DNA from: a virus
IMG/VR virus record: IMGVR_UViG_3300042691_003293
Span: 1-26,308 of that record
DNA: 26,308 bases
Reading direction: 5' to 3' (one strand)
Part shown: positions 13,299 to 20,939 of the stretch, piece after piece
Layout: each line of letters opens with the position of its first letter
How positions within the stretch are numbered: position 1 is the first letter of the stretch
Position numbers and translations under genes: made by a program
Notes under the pieces: generated by a model
Database searches by the model: none
Told to the model about the DNA's origin: nothing
Seen by the model: the letters and a program-made list of their open reading frames with translations, nothing else

Positions 13299-13701
13299 AT
13301 GCTATTGATTCGTTGTCAAACAAGTTGGGATATTTCTTGCCCCAGTTACGCATGATAATAGCCGCTTGTGCATTGGCTTCATTTTCTTGTGGACTACCAG
13401 TTGCGCCCGGATCTTCACCGTCTAGTTCTTTGTTTAGATCTTGTTTGTAGTGGACAAGTTCATGTGCCAATGTGCGGCACACATCCATAATGTGGCGATT
13501 CTTAACTGTAACGTCGATGTGTTCACCACCGTACCCACCAAAGCTCTTACGTTCAACGCTGACAGCACTATCAAACTTAAAATCAAACTTGGGTAATGAT
13601 TTAAGTTCTAAGTGTTCTGCAGCAAATTTAACAAAGGCAAGTAGGACCTTGTACGTTGTCGTACGATCCATTCCTTCAGTTAATACTTCACGGATTTTCA
13701 T
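13297..13701 (-). CDS. HExxH zinc-metallopeptidase-like protein with shared N-terminal tag
   Basis: 134 residues. TLAHELVHYKQDLN gives the zinc motif His80-Glu81-x-x-His84, and PQENEANAQA about 25 residues later offers Glu106 or Glu108 as third ligand, a gluzincin-like order. The N-terminus MKIREVLTEG fits the shared tag, with LTE-Gly as a near-ideal T4 gp21-type cleavage site. No signal peptide. If active, it may be carried in the virion or process phage proteins. SD AGGAAAG lies just before the ATG, and the start overlaps the previous gene as ATGA. Confidence 0.75.
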   Translation of the reverse strand: MKIREVLTEGMDRTTTYKVLLAFVKFAAEHLELKSLPKFDFKFDSAVSVERKSFGGYGGEHIDVTVKNRHIMDVCRTLAHELVHYKQDLNKELDGEDPGATGSPQENEANAQAAIIMRNWGKKYPNLFDNESIA

Positions 13702-14135
13702 TTCTTTCCTGTTGGCACACAGTTGTCCACTGTCTTGCCACCTTTCTTCTTAGTGCCCATGCGTTTGTAACCATCCCAGCAGGCTTTGCCATCAACACCT
13801 TTTTGTTTAGCTTCGCCAATGTTCTTATCAATGCCACGACTAGCAACACCACCTTGCTTACGCTTGGCCGCTAGTTGTTCAATACCATGACGAATCTGTT
13901 CTAAGTTCTGTTCCAAACCCATGAACATGCCGCCTTTGGCTAGACGTGTAATCTTTTCCCAAGCTACTAAATCATCGCTTTCTGCTAACTGTGCTAGTTC
14001 TTTAAGCTGATTACGTGCTTGAACAATGCGTCCTTTAAGACTCATTGGATTAGCTTTTTCATGTCCGTACACAACAGGATCATTAGGATCACCTGTCATG
14101 TCAATTGGAGTTTCTAGTAGTTGATTGATCTTCAT
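13698..14135 (-). CDS. Basic-tailed protein with shared N-terminal tag
   Basis: 145 residues from ATG at 14135; the longer frame from 14162 overlaps the upstream gene and lacks the tag. It starts MKINQLLETPID (LLE as possible cleavage site). A helical middle follows (~30-100). The C-terminal ~30 residues contain the module CWDGYKRMGTKKKGGKTVDN followed by Cys-Val-Pro, a Cys-flanked, Lys-rich motif that I recall from the ends of many unrelated marine-phage proteins. Possibly a DNA-binding, capsid-packaged protein; function unknown. Confidence 0.7.
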   Translation of the reverse strand: MKINQLLETPIDMTGDPNDPVVYGHEKANPMSLKGRIVQARNQLKELAQLAESDDLVAWEKITRLAKGGMFMGLEQNLEQIRHGIEQLAAKRKQGGVASRGIDKNIGEAKQKGVDGKACWDGYKRMGTKKKGGKTVDNCVPTGKK

Positions 14136-14143
14136 AATATTAC

Positions 14144-15481
14144 TTATCCATGTTCCTGCCAAGATACCGAAGCTACGGCATCATCGTTGTTAGTTGTGGC
14201 AATAGCGGCCAAACACCATATGTCTGATACGCCTGCTATAGTACGGCCCAGTTGATTGCTGAAATCTACATCACTGCTACTGACACTGGCTGTACCGCCT
14301 TTGTTAGATCCTACAAATATACCTTGATCAATTACTGTGCCGCCAGTTAAGGCTGTAGCAGATAGATCATACTCTACTGAACTGTTGTCGCCTGCTGTAG
14401 TCCAGTTAGCATCAGTTAGTGTAGGGTTTAAGATTACTCTGTAACCAAACGCTGCCAGTTGTAAGCCGTAGAGGTCAAACTTAGTTGGCACCACAATACT
14501 GTCTATGTTGGCAGACTTTAGTCTAATACAAACTAACGGACGATATACTGTGTTGCTTAATTCTCGGCCAGCTAAACTAGTTCCTATTGCTCTGCTTTGA
14601 CTTCGATTACTGTAGCCACCTTCTGATATCACTGTGGAGCATATGGCTCGCATAGTACCCGCGGCACCTGTGCTGGTTAGTTCATATCTAACTGGCAATG
14701 ACGCGGTGGTCATATAAACTTTATCTAATATATTGGCATGATGGAATATATGACAAACAATAAACTGTCCGTTGATAACAAACCCGCAACGCACTGATCC
14801 TACACCTAACCATTCAACATCGCACCAAAAGATCTGTGCTTTTGTCACATCTAGTGTTACACCACTGATGTTACTCTGACCACCTAGACCATTCATTTTA
14901 TCGCCGTTCCATTGACTACGAGGAATTTTTTCACTAGTGTCGTCTACTGTTCCGCCTGTGTATTTTCTAATCACAAGATTAATATCAACGCCGTCTACTT
15001 CAAAGTACACACCATTCTGTGCGCCAAAGTATCCCGCACGTTGACGCAAACCCGCAGTAGGAGTGTTCATCACAAATGTAATCATGGTTAACAAACTCTT
15101 ACCAGGTTGATAACTAAACACCTGCTTGGTTTGTCTCACAGAACTGTCACCCGTGCCCGATACTGTCATCAACATAGTGCTTTCATTAGGTTGGAACACA
15201 CTAAGACCTTCACCAGTATCTACTTGATCCCATCTAAGAGCATCGTCTCTGTAGCGTAGGTTACCGTCAAATAAAGTAAACGGATTGCTAACACGCATAC
15301 GACCAAACGCATCTATACTGGCTGAGATGTTGCCGGCGTTATTATAACTAACACCACCTACATTGTTTACTCGTAATAGTGGCTCACCCGATGCGGTGTA
15401 ATCCATCGCATTGTGTAAGTCTAATAAATTAGACTCATGCGGATGTTGGTAGTTGGTTGAATTAGGTTGTTGAACACCCAT
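14144..15481 (-). CDS. Virion structural protein of a family common in T4-like aquatic phages
   Basis: 445 residues, beta-rich, without signal peptide or membrane segments. The region SIDAFGRMRVSNPFTLFDGN, QTKQVFSYQPGKSLLTM, RAGYFGAQNGVYFEVDG, VEWLGVGSVRCGFVINGQFI and HIFHHAN matches, from memory, a family of large virion-associated proteins in cyanophage-like and other aquatic phages. The exact virion location is unknown to me; a fibre or baseplate-linked role is plausible. No SD; its ATG follows the upstream stop by 2 bases (TAACAATG), so translation is coupled to the GLEYA-like gene. Confidence 0.75.
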   Translation of the reverse strand: MGVQQPNSTNYQHPHESNLLDLHNAMDYTASGEPLLRVNNVGGVSYNNAGNISASIDAFGRMRVSNPFTLFDGNLRYRDDALRWDQVDTGEGLSVFQPNESTMLMTVSGTGDSSVRQTKQVFSYQPGKSLLTMITFVMNTPTAGLRQRAGYFGAQNGVYFEVDGVDINLVIRKYTGGTVDDTSEKIPRSQWNGDKMNGLGGQSNISGVTLDVTKAQIFWCDVEWLGVGSVRCGFVINGQFIVCHIFHHANILDKVYMTTASLPVRYELTSTGAAGTMRAICSTVISEGGYSNRSQSRAIGTSLAGRELSNTVYRPLVCIRLKSANIDSIVVPTKFDLYGLQLAAFGYRVILNPTLTDANWTTAGDNSSVEYDLSATALTGGTVIDQGIFVGSNKGGTASVSSSDVDFSNQLGRTIAGVSDIWCLAAIATTNNDDAVASVSWQEHG

Positions 15482-15483
15482 TG

Positions 15484-16242
15484 TTAGAATCCGTTGGTTG
15501 TTGAGTTATGAAATATTCTACCTGTCCATGTGGATGTTTTGGTAATAGTAGGTGTAGAATAACTCACAATCATTGTGCCAGGTCCAGTGTTATTACCGAA
15601 CATGATCCTAATTGGATAATAGATATTTTGTGTCAGGCTGATAGTGCCACTTTGTTCAGTGGTACCATGTAGGCCTCCGTTTTGCACCACAGCGTTGGTA
15701 TGAGTATATCCTTCAATAGCATTGGGACCTATCCACATGTAACTGGCATCGTCTGTATTGGTGAAAAAGGTATATGTTTCTGTTGTTGGGGCAAGGAAAT
15801 ATCCTAGCAACATAATAGAATTGTATTGAGGCTGTGCAGTGATATTCAATGATACCAAGGTGCCTTGTGTTTCAGTCACAGGTGCAACCACAGGGTTGTC
15901 GAAGAACTCTAGATCATCATTTGTTGGTGTGAAATCGAGGCCAAAATAACCGTTTTCATTAGTAGTACCGACTCTGTTGTAGAAATAAATGTCCGGATCA
16001 AAAGTAATCCCTGCAACGTTAATCCAGGGACGTCCCTGGATTAATCCTCCAACGTTAGGATTGTCAACTACAGTATTACCACTATATTTTGTAGGCAGAG
16101 CACCTATGTTGTATGTATTATTCACACGATAATACGGCTTAGTAGTGTCGCCACCAGCTTGTCTTTTTGTTTGTGCTAAATCTAATTTAGCTTTCTGACG
16201 TAATTCTCTAGTTGATAGTGTTGATATTCCGTTTGCTGACAT
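15484..16242 (-). CDS. Virion protein with PA14/GLEYA-like carbohydrate-binding domain
   Basis: 252 residues from ATG at 16242 (SD GGAG 6 bases upstream); the longer reading to 16341 lies inside the upstream gene. A basic N-terminal helix (TRELRQKAKLDLAQTKRQAG) is followed by a linker and a beta-sandwich with PA14/GLEYA features: GYFLAPTTETYTFFTNTDDA, SYMWIG and IYYPIRIMFGNN. Such domains bind glycans, so a role in host-surface recognition is likely. It lies between two other virion-type genes. Confidence 0.75.
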   Translation of the reverse strand: MSANGISTLSTRELRQKAKLDLAQTKRQAGGDTTKPYYRVNNTYNIGALPTKYSGNTVVDNPNVGGLIQGRPWINVAGITFDPDIYFYNRVGTTNENGYFGLDFTPTNDDLEFFDNPVVAPVTETQGTLVSLNITAQPQYNSIMLLGYFLAPTTETYTFFTNTDDASYMWIGPNAIEGYTHTNAVVQNGGLHGTTEQSGTISLTQNIYYPIRIMFGNNTGPGTMIVSYSTPTITKTSTWTGRIFHNSTTNGF

Positions 16243-16243
16243 A

Positions 16244-16600
16244 TTACTCTCCAAAGCCGTGTTGATGTGCTGGATACATACTTGGATGCTCTCCACGAAT
16301 ATCTGCTGGGTGTTTAGGTGCTTGCATACCACCGCCTGCATCTACAGTAACAGCATCAATATCTGCGTACTTTTCCTTAGGAGTGTTGCCGTAAGGCTCA
16401 CATCCGTCATTGTCTGCTAGATCTACAATCTGTCGTAATCTACGCATATCATCGCCTGCATGTGATAATGGGCTAGCATCTTCTGGTTCATCTATAGTAG
16501 CTGTTGGGTGGGCAACAATAACTGTGGTTGTTTGTTCAGGTTCTTGCTCTACACCATCAATCATGTCTATCATGTTACGAATAATATCTTGGATTCTCAT
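16244..16600 (-). CDS. Acidic hypothetical protein with shared N-terminal tag
   Basis: 118 residues from ATG at 16600, with AGGA about 8 bases upstream; the longer frame from 16666 runs across the promoter and into the divergent gene. It starts MRIQDIIRNMIDMIDGVEQE, an amphipathic helix fitting the tag pattern, then a low-complexity acidic and Pro/His-containing tail (EPEDASPLSHAGDD, HPADIRGEHPSMYPAHQHGF). No domain recognised. First gene of the leftward virion operon 16600-14144. Confidence 0.65.
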   Translation of the reverse strand: MRIQDIIRNMIDMIDGVEQEPEQTTTVIVAHPTATIDEPEDASPLSHAGDDMRRLRQIVDLADNDGCEPYGNTPKEKYADIDAVTVDAGGGMQAPKHPADIRGEHPSMYPAHQHGFGE

Positions 16601-16619
16601 ATTTTTATCCTGTATCCTA

Positions 16620-16625
16620 TATTTA
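16620..16625 (-). promoter_or_regulatory. Late promoter box, minus strand, of the virion operon
   Basis: CACTAAATATAGG on the minus strand, 19 bases before the ATG at 16600. It lies back to back with a plus-strand box at 16630, four bases away. Confidence 0.55.
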
Positions 16626-16629
16626 GTGT

Positions 16630-16635
16630 TAAATA
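16630..16635 (+). promoter_or_regulatory. Late promoter box 7 bases before the ALAS start codon
   Basis: GTTAAATAGTCTACTATG on the plus strand. No SD lies between box and ATG, so an RNA starting here would be leaderless or nearly so. Confidence 0.45.
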
Positions 16636-16642
16636 GTCTACT

Positions 16643-17842
16643 ATGATAAACAAAGAACCCTTTCAAAAACTAATAACAGAACTTAAAGAAAACGGCAAAT
16701 ATCGTGTGTTTAACGACATTGTGCGTGAAAACGGCAAATTTCCCCAAGCTATCTGGTATGGCCCTTACAATATTAAAAACATTGTAAACTGGTGCTCAAA
16801 CGATTACTTGGGTATGGGACAGCATAAAGTTGTGTTAGATGCTATGCACACAGCATTAGATCACACAGGTTCAGGTTCTGGCGGTACTCGTAACATTGGC
16901 GGTACTAGTCACTATCACGTGGCATTAGAACACGAACTTGCCACATTACACAAGAAAGAAAAAGCCATACTATTTTCAAGTGCTTATGTAGCCAACGAGT
17001 GGACCATAATTGCCCTAGCTAAAATTATTCCTAACATTGAATTTATCAGCGATGAAAACAATCATAACAGTATCATTGTGGGCATCCAACATAGTAAGGC
17101 TAAGAAAGTTATCTTTAAGCACAATGACTTAGAAGATCTAGAACAGAAACTTAAGATTAGTTTTGCTATGGGCAATGTTCCTTGTGTAATTTTTGAAAGT
17201 GTTTATTCAATGGATGGCGATTGCGGACATATCAAAGAAATATGTAAACTTGCTGAAAAATATCGAGCTATTACCTACATTGATGAAGTGCATGCCGTAG
17301 GCTTATATGGGCCAACTGGTGCTGGTAAAGTAGAACAACTTGGACTTGAAAATAAAATTGATATAGTCAATGGTACCTTGGGAAAGGCCTACGGAGTTCA
17401 AGGCGGATATATTGCTTGTGATAAGATTGTAGGCGATGCTATCCGTAGTGTTGCAGCTGGATTTATATTCACTACAAGTATGAGTCCAGTTACTTGTGCT
17501 GGTGCATTGGCTGCAATTAAGTATCTTAAAGCGCATCCTGAGATACGTGAGAAACATCAAGAACGTGCTCGTAAACTAAAGCATCGTTTAGGTGTTGCTG
17601 GTATTACTGTTATGGACTGTGCTACAGAACATATTGTCCCTGTGCTTGTAGGTGATGCTAAACGTTGCAAGGCCATGAGTGATGCATTACTCAACGAGTA
17701 TAACATCTATGTACAACCAATCAACTATCCTACAGTTGATGTGGGAACGGAGCGGCTACGATTTGCGCCCACTCCGTTTCACGATGATGGTATGATTGAA
17801 GACCTAGTTGAAGCTCTGGTTAAAGTGTTTAATACAAACTAA
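16643..17842 (+). CDS. hemA: 5-aminolevulinate synthase (Shemin pathway)
   Basis: PLP enzyme condensing glycine and succinyl-CoA to 5-aminolevulinate, the first step of tetrapyrrole synthesis in alphaproteobacteria; cytoplasmic. Full length at 399 residues. Signatures: GKYRVF with Arg21, [12 protein letters not shown], the ALAS-specific [13 protein letters not shown] (Thr82, Asn84, Ile85 at the succinyl-CoA pocket), [12 protein letters not shown] (Asp214, His217) and GTLGKAYG (Lys248, PLP lysine). KBL and AONS, its close relatives, lack the TRNIxGT motif, so ALAS is the better call. It is the lone plus-strand gene here, flanked by leftward phage genes: an auxiliary metabolic gene that could raise haem or (bacterio)chlorophyll precursor supply during infection. 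Confidence 0.93.
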   Translation: MINKEPFQKLITELKENGKYRVFNDIVRENGKFPQAIWYGPYNIKNIVNWCSNDYLGMGQHKVVLDAMHTALDHTGSGSGGTRNIGGTSHYHVALEHELATLHKKEKAILFSSAYVANEWTIIALAKIIPNIEFISDENNHNSIIVGIQHSKAKKVIFKHNDLEDLEQKLKISFAMGNVPCVIFESVYSMDGDCGHIKEICKLAEKYRAITYIDEVHAVGLYGPTGAGKVEQLGLENKIDIVNGTLGKAYGVQGGYIACDKIVGDAIRSVAAGFIFTTSMSPVTCAGALAAIKYLKAHPEIREKHQERARKLKHRLGVAGITVMDCATEHIVPVLVGDAKRCKAMSDALLNEYNIYVQPINYPTVDVGTERLRFAPTPFHDDGMIEDLVEALVKVFNTN

Positions 17843-18059
17843 GAAGTTGTGTAACACCAAACACTAATGCGGCACGTGCCTGTTGATCAGCGGCTGCTTC
17901 TTCTAGTTTCTCTGTACTAATCAAATCTTGTAATATCTCTTTGGCTTCGCTAGGACTTAGTTGTCCTGCGCCCACAGCTTCGTGTACTTGCAATGCATAC
18001 TGGGCACGTTCTGCGGCCCAAGTATTACCACTGTTCATTAATTCAGATAATGCGCTCAT
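17829..18059 (-). CDS. Small helical hypothetical protein
   Basis: 76 residues, all-helical by eye: [20 protein letters not shown], then [20 protein letters not shown] and a C-terminal hydrophobic-leaning helix ([13 protein letters not shown]). No Cys and no recognised domain; the layout suggests a small phage structural or assembly component. The 3' end overlaps the ALAS gene tail-to-tail by 14 bases. The start is coupled to the lipoprotein gene by TAATG. May be co-produced with the lipoprotein for an envelope or lysis function, but nothing proves it. Confidence 0.65.
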   Translation of the reverse strand: MSALSELMNSGNTWAAERAQYALQVHEAVGAGQLSPSEAKEILQDLISTEKLEEAAADQQARAALVFGVTQLLSLY

Positions 18060-18442
18060 TAGAATCTCCCTTGTACTGACTTAGCAAGTATGTCAGATTG
18101 TTGTTGTATGATCTTTAATTTCAAGTCACAGTATAACGGACTTACTGGACCTTTTGCCGCACGGTCTTGTAACTCTTTAACTGTGTTAGTAAGTGTGCCG
18201 TTTAGTTTGGCAATATCTCGTGTAGGTTTAGTTTTAGAATAGATATCGAACCACTCTACATCTTGTGATAAACGTTTAATTTGTGGTGCCAAGTCTGCCT
18301 TACAATCAAAGTTTCTACTCTGTTGTTGTATGTCTGTGATTACTTTGGCTTGATTAACATCCCATCTGCTAGGAACATATTCCATTATTGTACTACAGCC
18401 TGTTAAACTTAAAAATGCTAATACTACTATAAGTCTTTTCAT
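18059..18442 (-). CDS. Lipoprotein (signal peptidase II type)
   Basis: 127 residues with a lipoprotein signal: MKRLIVVLAFLSLTGC, lipobox LTGC with Cys16 as lipidated residue. Mature part is ~111 residues, helical and polar, with two further Cys (NFDCKAD, PLYCDLK) that could form a disulfide in the periplasm. Phages of Gram-negative hosts use outer-membrane lipoproteins as outer spanins in lysis, but those are usually shorter and Pro-rich, and no inner partner is adjacent. Superinfection exclusion is another option. SD AAAGGAAA precedes the ATG. Localisation is secure, role open. Confidence 0.75.
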   Translation of the reverse strand: MKRLIVVLAFLSLTGCSTIMEYVPSRWDVNQAKVITDIQQQSRNFDCKADLAPQIKRLSQDVEWFDIYSKTKPTRDIAKLNGTLTNTVKELQDRAAKGPVSPLYCDLKLKIIQQQSDILAKSVQGRF

Positions 18443-18453
18443 TTCAATTTCCT

Positions 18454-19089
18454 TTAATCGTATGTTACAGTATCACTGTCACCTAACGCCCATTTAGGGT
18501 TTGTTTCTACTACGTATTTTTTAGTACACACTTTAAAGTCTGGGTGCAACATTTCTTTAGGGTTACTGGCAGCGTCTAAAAATATACAACGGTTGTTTGG
18601 TTGAGCTGCATACTGTCCGTTATTTAACTCTATAAAGTTAAAACTCTTATGATCTTCTGGCCATTCGCTATAGCTAGTATCTAGAATATTAACATCTGGG
18701 CTTGCATTGTCTACAGTAAACATATAGTTGCCTGTGTGTAGCTGACGATCTTTCGCATAAAATTTACAGCTGAGATTTCGCAAGAATGTTTTTTGTATTA
18801 CTGCAATGTCATAACTAAAACAGTCCCAAATTTGCAGTGTGTCTAGCGGCAAGAACTTTTCTGGTTCTAAGTCATCAGTTCTGCTTACATAAGCATGAAG
18901 TGGTAACTTATCATACAGTGCTCCATATCTAGGAAGATACGCTTCTATACGAAATGCTTGACTACGTAGACTTTTAATACTAACCCATATACAAGGTTCA
19001 TACTCGCCGTGTCCTTGTTTAAAATCATACAAGAACTCTCTACGTACAAAACAATGTACCGGCGGTAGGTTCGCTACCAAAAAGCTCAT
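18454..19089 (-). CDS. Conserved hypothetical protein of T4-like aquatic phages
   Basis: 211 residues, soluble. The pattern MSFLVANLPPVHCFVRREFL, then GHGEYEPCIWVSIKS, YGALYDKLPLHAYV, PLDTLQIWDCFSYD, SFNFIELNNGQYAAQPNNR and a C-terminal HPDFKV...YVVE is, from memory, a widely conserved but uncharacterised family in cyanophages and related T4-like phages, supporting the phage assignment. No catalytic motif is evident. It ends shortly before the lipoprotein gene and starts ATGA-coupled to the HAD gene. Confidence 0.75.
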   Translation of the reverse strand: MSFLVANLPPVHCFVRREFLYDFKQGHGEYEPCIWVSIKSLRSQAFRIEAYLPRYGALYDKLPLHAYVSRTDDLEPEKFLPLDTLQIWDCFSYDIAVIQKTFLRNLSCKFYAKDRQLHTGNYMFTVDNASPDVNILDTSYSEWPEDHKSFNFIELNNGQYAAQPNNRCIFLDAASNPKEMLHPDFKVCTKKYVVETNPKWALGDSDTVTYD

Positions 19090-19985
19090 TTTTTCTTGGC
19101 CTTTCCTGCTTTCATGTTAGCCATCCAATGTGCTAACTGTCCTTTGCGGCCACCTTGTTTAGCAACCTTACGTAGTGTGCTTACACTTGCTTTAGTTGGA
19201 ACTCCGTGACGTTTGCTATCGCCTTTGTCTTGTGGATTTTTTCCATCCGCAAAATTTTCGCCTACTCCTCCGCCGTCGCCACCTGCACCGCCACCATCGC
19301 CGCTATATCCAGTGGCATAACCATACCCACCAAACGGTCCTGGGCCATATGCCGCATAACGAACTCGACGTTTTTTCTTACGCTCTTCTAATGTTTCGTT
19401 TGTTCTGTCGTATTCGCTTGCTTCACCTTCTAAACTTACATGCCACGCATAGAATTTAGTCTTAGGATATTCTTTCTTAAGTTCTACAAAGGACTGCAAA
19501 TTGGGTTCAGCATCATCATACATGATTGCTTTGTTATAACGACCTTTGTTTAGTAGATTACGAATAATAATCTTTTTCTTTTCTTCTGTTTGAATTTTAC
19601 CAGTCATGTTGCCTGCGCGATAGACATGCACCTTGTTCATGTCTACACCGTACTTACGGAATGTATCTAAAAACAATTCTCTATCATCAAAGTCTGCACG
19701 AGCAGTAACCATTACTACCTTGTTGCCAGTAGCAATGTCTTGTTTGAGTTGATTCAACATTGGTATGATTGGTTTAGCGTTATCAAAGAACTCTTTAGCA
19801 TTTCGAAACGCACCAAAGTCAAAAGATTCGCCGTCTTGTAATTTGTAATGTGTGAACTCGTGGCTGTTAAGACTCTTAACTATTTGTCCGTCTTTAACCA
19901 CATGCACTTTCGTTTGTGTGTGGACCAGCGTGTCATCTATATCAAAGATGACTAATTTGCTTGGAGTAAACTCTTGTGCTCTCAT
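19086..19985 (-). CDS. HAD-superfamily phosphatase with Gly-rich linker and basic C-terminal module
   Basis: 299 residues in three parts. Residues ~10-185 form a HAD domain: motif I FDIDDTLVHT (Asp15, Asp17), motif II VMVTARAD (Thr94), Lys-rich motif III near 130-138 and motif IV IMYDDAEPN (Asp157-Asp158). It should hydrolyse a phosphomonoester; substrate unknown. Residues ~212-242 are a Gly/Tyr-rich linker (GPGPFGGYGYATGYSGDGGG). Residues ~245-299 are a basic module (NPQDKGDSKRHGVPTKASVS, then RKVAKQGGRKGQLAHWMANM) that I recall at the ends of other marine-phage proteins. The N-terminus MRAQEFTPSK fits the shared tag. ATGA overlaps on both sides. Confidence 0.8.
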   Translation of the reverse strand: MRAQEFTPSKLVIFDIDDTLVHTQTKVHVVKDGQIVKSLNSHEFTHYKLQDGESFDFGAFRNAKEFFDNAKPIIPMLNQLKQDIATGNKVVMVTARADFDDRELFLDTFRKYGVDMNKVHVYRAGNMTGKIQTEEKKKIIIRNLLNKGRYNKAIMYDDAEPNLQSFVELKKEYPKTKFYAWHVSLEGEASEYDRTNETLEERKKKRRVRYAAYGPGPFGGYGYATGYSGDGGGAGGDGGGVGENFADGKNPQDKGDSKRHGVPTKASVSTLRKVAKQGGRKGQLAHWMANMKAGKAKKK

Positions 19986-20269
19986 TCACAGTTCCAACGG
20001 CTTAATGCTTTTGCTTTAGGAGTAGGGCGACCTTTCTCGTCTTTCATTGGACCTTTGTTGCCACTCATACGAGCACAAAAACTCTTACGGCGTTTAGCAT
20101 CCTTACTGCCTGCTTTTAGTTTACTAGGCTTAGTAGTTACTGCTGTCTTTAACTTACTACCTGGATTCTCTCTACGATAAGCATTGACAGCTTTCTGACT
20201 AAGACCGTCTGTCTTATCTTTTTTATTAACTTTGTTCCAATCTTCGTTAATGATTTCATTGATTTTCAT
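19982..20269 (-). CDS. Small basic protein with shared N-terminal tag
   Basis: 95 residues. The tag MKINEIINEDW (INE-Asp, gp21-like site) precedes a very basic domain: LSQKAVNAYRRENPGSKL, VTTKPSKLKAG, KRRKSFCARMSGNKGP, ending ALSRWNCE. This module is, from memory, common in marine T4-like phages, often as a C-terminal domain of larger proteins. Net positive charge and two Cys suggest DNA binding or a small structured knuckle. SD AGGAG 7 bases before the ATG. Candidate internal capsid protein. Confidence 0.7.
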   Translation of the reverse strand: MKINEIINEDWNKVNKKDKTDGLSQKAVNAYRRENPGSKLKTAVTTKPSKLKAGSKDAKRRKSFCARMSGNKGPMKDEKGRPTPKAKALSRWNCE

Positions 20270-20435
20270 TTGTTACTCCTGGTGGGCAACAAAATCTAGG
20301 ATCGCACCAATCGTATTGTGGATCATAGTCTTGTCCAATGTAGCCAGCATAGGCTAGGCTCATGCTGATGCCATACATGGCTAACCCTGTAATGAATTTA
20401 TTACACAGGGCTGTAAGGATTTTTTGGAGTGTCAT
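20256..20435 (-). CDS. 59-residue membrane or exported small protein
   Basis: A short gene from ATG at 20435 with SD AGAGGA 9 bases upstream. MTLQKILTALCNKFITGLAM then YGISMSLAYAGYIG forms one hydrophobic segment (~5-34), with LAYA-Gly as a possible signal-peptidase site. The tail is acidic, aromatic and Cys-rich (YDPQYDWCDPRFCCPPG). Its stop overlaps the start of the next gene by 14 bases. No family recognised. It fills the gap between the SNase and basic-protein genes. Confidence 0.6.
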   Translation of the reverse strand: MTLQKILTALCNKFITGLAMYGISMSLAYAGYIGQDYDPQYDWCDPRFCCPPGVTNENQ

Positions 20436-20469
20436 AGCCGTCGTCCTCTGGATATACTGGATAGTCCAT
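20401..20469 (-). CDS. Possible 22-residue ORF
   Basis: MDYPVYPEDDGYDTPKNPYS ending PV. Its ATG overlaps the SNase stop as TAATG and it contains the SD of the next gene. Pro/Tyr/Asp-rich with no homology I know. It may serve only to carry ribosomes to the following ORF. Confidence 0.3.
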   Translation of the reverse strand: MDYPVYPEDDGYDTPKNPYSPV

Positions 20470-20903
20470 TATTGGCACCAACTTTGTTTAGCTTCGCCAT
20501 AATACTCTCTAGCGAATCCATTTGCAATTAACATTGCACGTAGACTTTGTCCATCTAGGATCATATCGCCTAGCACACGACCGCCAAACTTGTCCCAACT
20601 GTACAGAACAACTTGACGCTTTAACGATTTAGCAACAGCATTTTTAGTAAATGCCGAAGCCTGCTCACCACGTTGTGCTTCGCTTGGGCACAGAGCGCGA
20701 TGTCCTTTTTCTGGAGTATCAACACCAAATACCCTAACTGCTAATTGCGGCTTAAGGGGTGCTGGTAAAAACGGTGCAGCGATTACAACAGTATCACCAT
20801 CCGTAACACTTAAAATTTGTGCGTCATACATTACGCCCTGTGGTGTTTTTTGTGCAAATGCTAATGCTGGTAATGCCAGCAGTATTAATAGAAACTGTTT
20901 CAT
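20469..20903 (-). CDS. Secreted staphylococcal-nuclease-like (SNase/thermonuclease) protein
   Basis: 144 residues. Signal peptide MKQFLLILLALPALAFA, cut before Gln18, so the enzyme acts in the periplasm or outside. SNase motifs: VTDGDTVVI (Asp35, Asp37), VRVFGVDTPE (Arg57, Asp62, Thr63, Glu65, matching SNase Arg35, Asp40, Thr41, Glu43) and FGGRVLG (Arg109, matching Arg87). It should cleave DNA or RNA in a calcium-dependent way. Last main gene of the HNH-DUF454-SNase operon. SD AAAGG before the ATG lies near a 7-bp inverted repeat (20906-20932). A role against competing phage DNA, or nucleotide scavenging, is inference. Confidence 0.88.
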   Translation of the reverse strand: MKQFLLILLALPALAFAQKTPQGVMYDAQILSVTDGDTVVIAAPFLPAPLKPQLAVRVFGVDTPEKGHRALCPSEAQRGEQASAFTKNAVAKSLKRQVVLYSWDKFGGRVLGDMILDGQSLRAMLIANGFAREYYGEAKQSWCQ

Positions 20904-20905
20904 TA

Positions 20906-20932
20906 GTAGTACCTTTTTAATTTAAGTACTAC
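20906..20932 (-). promoter_or_regulatory. Inverted repeat in the SNase leader
   Basis: GTAGTAC (20906-20912) and GTACTAC (20926-20932), perfect 7-bp arms with a 13-base loop. The arm next to the ATG includes the end of the SD AAAGG, so folding could restrict translation. Confidence 0.4.
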
Positions 20933-20938
20933 TATTTA
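20933..20938 (-). promoter_or_regulatory. Possible late box before the SNase gene
   Basis: GGTAAATAGT on the minus strand, 29 bases before the ATG at 20903. The flanks are less like the CTAAATAC/TTAAATA consensus of the others, so this is weaker. Confidence 0.3.
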
Positions 20939-20939
20939 C

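Noticed and set aside
16643-17842. Calling this gene 2-amino-3-ketobutyrate CoA ligase or AONS
   Set aside because: The GGTRNIGGT motif with Thr82/Asn84 and the Arg21 position are those of 5-aminolevulinate synthase, not of KBL or AONS.
18059-18442. Calling the lipoprotein an outer spanin (Rz1-like)
   Set aside because: It is longer than usual, not Pro-rich, and not nested in or next to an inner-spanin-like gene, so only the lipoprotein nature is claimed.
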